A stretch of DNA of 64,000 nt. Source: Flavobacterium notoginsengisoli. GTDB taxonomy: Bacteria; Bacteroidota; Bacteroidia; Flavobacteriales; Flavobacteriaceae. Positions 60,647-64,000 of this stretch are shown one piece after another. How positions within the stretch are numbered: position 1 is the stretch's first letter; every line of letters begins with the position of its first letter. Below the pieces are notes generated by a model. It was not told the origin of the DNA. It saw only the letters and a program-made list of their open reading frames with translations, and did no database searches. A program made the translations under genes and the position numbers. Where the stretch lies: assembly GCF_014207905.1 (NCBI RefSeq), contig NZ_JACHLB010000002.1, forward strand, positions 744,001 through 808,000. The letters are read 5' to 3'.

Positions 60647-61276
60647 CTATCTGGCCTGGAGGCCAAGTTCCTTCATATATTTTTTTATTGTAGTAGCAGA
60701 TATCTCATATCCTGCCTTCTGGAGCACTACCTTAATGCGCTCACTGCCATAGCGCCGCTCGGCATCAAAAAAGATGGAGGCTATTTTCTGCTGGATTAAG
60801 ATTTTTCTTTTGTTTGTTTCTGGTACACGCCTGTTTTTCCAATTGTAATAGGATTTTCTGTCTACCCCCAAAACTTCGCATATTAGCAGGATAGGGTGTT
60901 CTTTGCTGTTCATGTCAATATAATGGAAGATGCTGGAATTTCCGTTGCGGATGTATGGGGCGGCATTTTTCAATATTTGAAATTTTAGGTCCGATCGTTC
61001 AATCCTCTTCTGGATTCTGCGGATTTTCTTTTCTTCCTGAGTCAGTTTTTTTAGCTCTATCGTGCCGGAAACTCCCCGCAAATCGATGAACTGATACCGT
61101 TCCCTCCAGCTGCTCAACGCACCGCGATATAGACCGAGTTCTTTATCCAGTTTTGCCAGATTATCATTTTCAAAACTTAAGAGTACAGCTTTTTCTATAA
61201 AGGCGGTATCGTATCTTTTTCTTGCCAGTTTCATTGAAAGTAAGGTATGCATGATTGCTTTTTTATATGCTTTCAT
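60647..61276 (-). pseudogene. Truncated IS3-family transposase
   Basis: A 209-residue fragment. It has the N-terminal HTH region (RKRYDTAFIEKAVLLSF, LYRGALSSWRERY) and the start of the OrfB part (YGSERIKVVLQKAGYEIS, MKELGLQAR), then stops just before the DDE catalytic domain. The layout is like the complete element next to it, but the sequence is clearly different, so it is a second, deleted IS3-type element. Confidence 0.8.
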
Positions 61277-61317
61277 GCCGAATGCTTAATTGAATAAATG
61301 CGTATTATTTCTAAAAA

Positions 61318-62580
61318 TGTATTTTAAGTGGTTTCAAGTTTGGCCATTATCCAGCCCTACACTGTTATCTGCATTAAATTGCGGTATGGTCTTATAGCCC
61401 AAAGATGTATGGATTCTCTCCCTATTGTACCAATTTTCAATAAAGCCGTATATATCAATCTTCATTTTTTTCTGGGAGAGAAGTTTGCCTTTTCGGTCAA
61501 GAAGCTCTCTTTTAAATGAGCTGAAAAAGGCCTCTGAAACAGCATTGTCCAAATGGTCCCCTTTACGGCTCATGCTCTGTATGCATCCGTATTTTTCCAG
61601 CAGCCTTCTGAAAGCTCTGCTGGCATATTGCACGCCTCTATCTGAATGGAATACCATACCTGCAGGAATCTGCCTGTTCGCCGCAGCCATGCGCCATGCG
61701 GGCAATATTGTCGTGCCTGCAAAAAGCTTATTGCCCAAGCTCCAGCCGATTATCTTACGGTCATAGAGATCCATGATAATGGTGAGGTATAGAAAACCTC
61801 TGCATGTCTGTATGTAGGTAATATCCGAAACCCAGGCTTTAGAAGGCGCTGCTGCATTAAACTGGCGGTTTAGTACATTTGGCGCAGCATTATAATCATG
61901 CTTGGAATCTGTTGTTATTTTGAATTTCCTTTTTTTGACACGGCGCAGCCCAAGCTCCCGCATGTAAAATGATACCTGTTCCTTGCAGATTTTATATCCC
62001 AGTTTGTGTAGCTCTTCCGTAAGCCTGTTTCTCCCGTAGTGTTTTTTAAACTTGAGGAATAATGATTCTATCGTTTCCTTTAAGCGGATTATATACAGCT
62101 GCTTTTCAGAAATGCCGTTTTTTTTCCATCTATGGTATCTTCCGTAGCCCACTTCCAGGACTTGGCACATTCTCAGTATCGAATATCTGTGCTCGTTTTC
62201 CCTTATGAATCGGTAAATCGCAGTATTACCCTGATAAAGATAGGGTGATGCTTTTTTTAGGATTTCATATCGAAGTTCAGATTCCCTTTCTTTTTTGCTT
62301 AAATCGACAATCTGTCTGTCCTTGGGATGAAATCTGTCGTAGCCCGGGCCCTTGAAGCTTCCCTCTCCAAATTTTCTATACTCATTTCTCCACCTCCATA
62401 CTAGGTTGGGGGATATTCCCAGCTCTTCTGAAAATGCTTTGACACTGTTTTTTTCATAGCTTGATTTTACGGCATTGACTTTAAAGGCGGCATCAAATTT
62501 TTTGCGTTTTGCTTCCATGGATAGAATAACTGTTAATTGCATTGTTAAATTGGTACGAAGCTGCATAAAACCATTTTGGC
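61318..62580. mobile_element. IS3-family insertion sequence (approximate limits)
   Basis: The limits are estimated from the transposase. Possible imperfect ends are AAGTGGTTTCA (61,326-61,336) and the inverse of AAATGGTTTTA (62,566-62,576). Target duplication was not established. Confidence 0.5.
61334..62518 (-). CDS. IS3-family transposase, single-frame OrfAB
   Basis: A 394-residue transposase from the ATG at 62518. HTH region (KRKKFDAAFKVNAVKSSY, SPNLVWRWRNEYRKFG), then an HTH_21-like part (KKHYGRNRLTEELHKLGY) and the DDE integrase core: Asp in WVSDITYI, Asp in FHSDRGVQYAS and Glu in DNAVSEAFFSSFKRE. Most IS3 elements make this protein by frameshifting between two frames; here it is one continuous frame. 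It appears intact. Confidence 0.9.
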   Translation of the reverse strand: MEAKRKKFDAAFKVNAVKSSYEKNSVKAFSEELGISPNLVWRWRNEYRKFGEGSFKGPGYDRFHPKDRQIVDLSKKERESELRYEILKKASPYLYQGNTAIYRFIRENEHRYSILRMCQVLEVGYGRYHRWKKNGISEKQLYIIRLKETIESLFLKFKKHYGRNRLTEELHKLGYKICKEQVSFYMRELGLRRVKKRKFKITTDSKHDYNAAPNVLNRQFNAAAPSKAWVSDITYIQTCRGFLYLTIIMDLYDRKIIGWSLGNKLFAGTTILPAWRMAAANRQIPAGMVFHSDRGVQYASRAFRRLLEKYGCIQSMSRKGDHLDNAVSEAFFSSFKRELLDRKGKLLSQKKMKIDIYGFIENWYNRERIHTSLGYKTIPQFNADNSVGLDNGQT

Positions 62581-62639
62581 TTTAGATGCTAGATTGCGAA
62601 GGTGATATCCTAAGATAAACAATATTATGGATTTATATT

Positions 62640-62850
62640 GGAACCGTCTCAAAATCGCTCCTAGTTTTCTTGTTGTAATCGTATGGCTAGCAGTTATTTT
62701 TTTATCGCTTTTAATTAAGAATGACTGTGCACTCATTCTCTCTCTTCTTCTGGTAAAAATAAAATGCACGGTATTACCCCAATTATCAACAGCTAGATAC
62801 AAGTAACACCAGACAACTTTTACTTTTGTATAAGTTTCATCCGTTAGCCA
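62640..62850 (-). pseudogene. IS6-family transposase fragment
   Basis: On the minus strand the translation WLTDETYTKVKVVWCYLYLA, then VDNWGNTVHFIFTRRRERMS, matches the first catalytic-Asp region of IS6/IS26-type transposases. The second Asp and the Glu are missing and the frame soon loses similarity. It is a short remnant that abuts the broken RHS gene. Confidence 0.75.
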
Positions 62851-62865
62851 GCCGGCTTCTAAAGC

Positions 62866-64000
62866 ATGCAGAAGGTAGATTTTAAATACAATATAAGAGG
62901 CTGGCTTAAAGAAATTATCAATGTAAACAGTTTAGAGCAAGGTACAGATCCTGTGGATCTATTTGCTTTTAAAATTAACTACGATACTGTGGAAACAGAA
63001 ATATCGGATGTTAAAGGACTTTATAACGGAAATATTTCTGAAACATTCTGGAAGACGGCTTCAGATTTAAACTTGAGGGCTTACGGCTATAAATATGATA
63101 AACTAAACAGACTTAAAAATGCTGTTTATGAAAAGAATGGCGTAACCACTAGCGCATATGATGAAAACCTGCTATATATGACAAAAACGGAAACATCAAG
63201 ACATTGAGCCGTAAAGGGGATTATGACCCTCAGATTGGAATCATTGACTTAGATGATTTGGTTTATACGTATCCAGCTAATTCAAACCAGCTTAAAAACG
63301 GTGACTGATAAATCCAATAACATCAGCGGGTTTAACGATTTTAATAAAACAGATGATGATTACAGCTACGATGGCAACGGGAATCTGATTGTAGATAAAA
63401 ACAAAAACATCACGGAAATCAGTTATAATCATTTAAACCTGCCAAAGAAAATTATATTTGGAAGCGCTGGCACTATTGAGTACATTTACACGGCGACAGG
63501 ACAGAAAGTAGAGAAAATTGTAACGGAAGGTACTGTAACGACAGTAACCAATTATTTAGGAGGCTACCAATACAAAGATAATGTTTTAGAATTTTTTCCA
63601 ACTGCTGAAGGATATGTGAAAAGTGAAAATAATGCTCTTTCGTATGTTTACCAGTACAAAGATCATTTAGGTAATATTCGTTTAAGCTGCTCCCTAAATG
63701 CACAAAACGTTCTTGAAATTGTTGAAGAGAATAATTATTATCCTTTTGGATTAAAGCATAAGGGATATAATGATTATTTGCCAACATCTAATAAGTATAA
63801 GTATAATGGGAAAGAACTACAAGAGGAGAGTATTGGAGGGAATCAGCTGAATTTGTATGACTATGGAGCTAGAAATTATGACCCTGCAATTGGTCGTTGG
63901 ATGAACATCGACCCTTTGGCCGAAAAAATGCGTAGATATACTCCTTATAATTATGGCTTTAATAATCCTTTACGATTTAATGATCCTGACGGAATGGAAG
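62866..64000 (+). pseudogene. RHS-repeat protein, frameshifted and 5'-truncated, runs off the window
   Basis: The 5' part is missing: an IS6 fragment ends next to FKYNIRGWLKEI. The first frame (to 63,207) continues in another frame after a shift near 63,185 (in TATATA) with GNIKTLSRKGDYDPQ. It shifts back near 63,295 (in AAAAA) into TDKSNNISGFNDFNK. From there it is open to base 64,000 and includes RHS repeats (YSYDGNGNLI, YIYTATGQKVEK) and the start of the RHS core (YDYGARNYDPAIGRWMNIDP, PYNYGFNNPLRF). The end, usually a variable toxin, lies outside the window. Confidence 0.85.

Noticed and set aside
61425..61766. Plus-strand 113-residue frame inside the IS3 element
   Set aside because: It is the antisense of the transposase catalytic domain.
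62545..62639. C-terminal continuation of the IS6 fragment frame
   Set aside because: The translated tail (KAKMVLCSFVPI) has no similarity to IS6 transposases and probably reads into the IS3 end.

Overview
The window looks like chromosomal DNA of a Flavobacterium-type member of the Bacteroidota. It is AT-rich. Several genes have Bacteroidota -7 boxes (TAnnTTTG), there is a SusC/SusD pair, many exported proteins have short Cys lipoboxes or end their signal peptide in a Q, and three tRNA genes lack an encoded CCA. Assignments rest on reading motifs in the sequence; no database search was run.

Layout. (1) 1-5,900: the 3' end of rho, an M28 peptidase, a DUF3667 membrane protein, a dienelactone hydrolase, and a divergent lrp-type regulator / rocD pair. 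(2) 5,900-18,650, all minus strand: a sulfatase locus reading susC, susD, two tandem arylsulfatases, a 39-residue membrane peptide, a fatty-acid-hydroxylase-family protein, a rhodanese-thioredoxin fusion and a third sulfatase. No glycoside hydrolase is present, which suggests sulfate-ester scavenging rather than polysaccharide breakdown. (3) 19,577-26,518, plus strand: a compact molybdenum-cofactor operon (moeA, mobA, SUMT for siroheme, moaD, moeB-rhodanese, a DUF1311 protein, moaE, a moaC-moaB fusion, moaA). (4) 26,892-46,028: nitrate assimilation. It holds a Lys/Ala-rich histone-like protein, a nitrite/sulfite-reductase-like protein ending in rubredoxin, a 1,171-residue nitrate reductase with fused diaphorase and BFD domains, a divergent FNR-like regulator, a small group of unrelated genes, then porin, nitrate MFS transporter, NarL-like regulator, NarX-like kinase, DUF4202, nirD and nirB. 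(5) 46,297-57,189: META lipoproteins, DUF2130, LysR, methyltransferase, quinone-reductase/monooxygenase group, aldo-keto reductase with divergent AraC regulator, NlpC/P60 protein and thiolase. (6) 57,428-64,000: tRNA-Ser, -Pro and -Arg, then an island with a tyrosine recombinase, IS3 and IS6 remnants and a broken RHS gene that runs off the end.

How it fits together. The cofactor operon makes molybdopterin guanine dinucleotide for the nitrate reductase and contributes to siroheme for NirB. The porin and transporter would import nitrate, the reductases take it to ammonium, and the FNR-like protein and the kinase/regulator pair are candidate controllers. The strongest new signal is a 16-bp palindrome, TA(A/C)GTA-N4-TAC(T/G)TA with at most one mismatch, at four separate promoters (moeA operon, nitrate reductase, transporter, nirB). 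Each time it overlaps the predicted -7 box by exactly two bases. It ties the cofactor, uptake and reduction genes into one candidate regulon.

The intergenic DNA is unusually rich in inverted repeats of several families, some of which have eroded the ends of genes.
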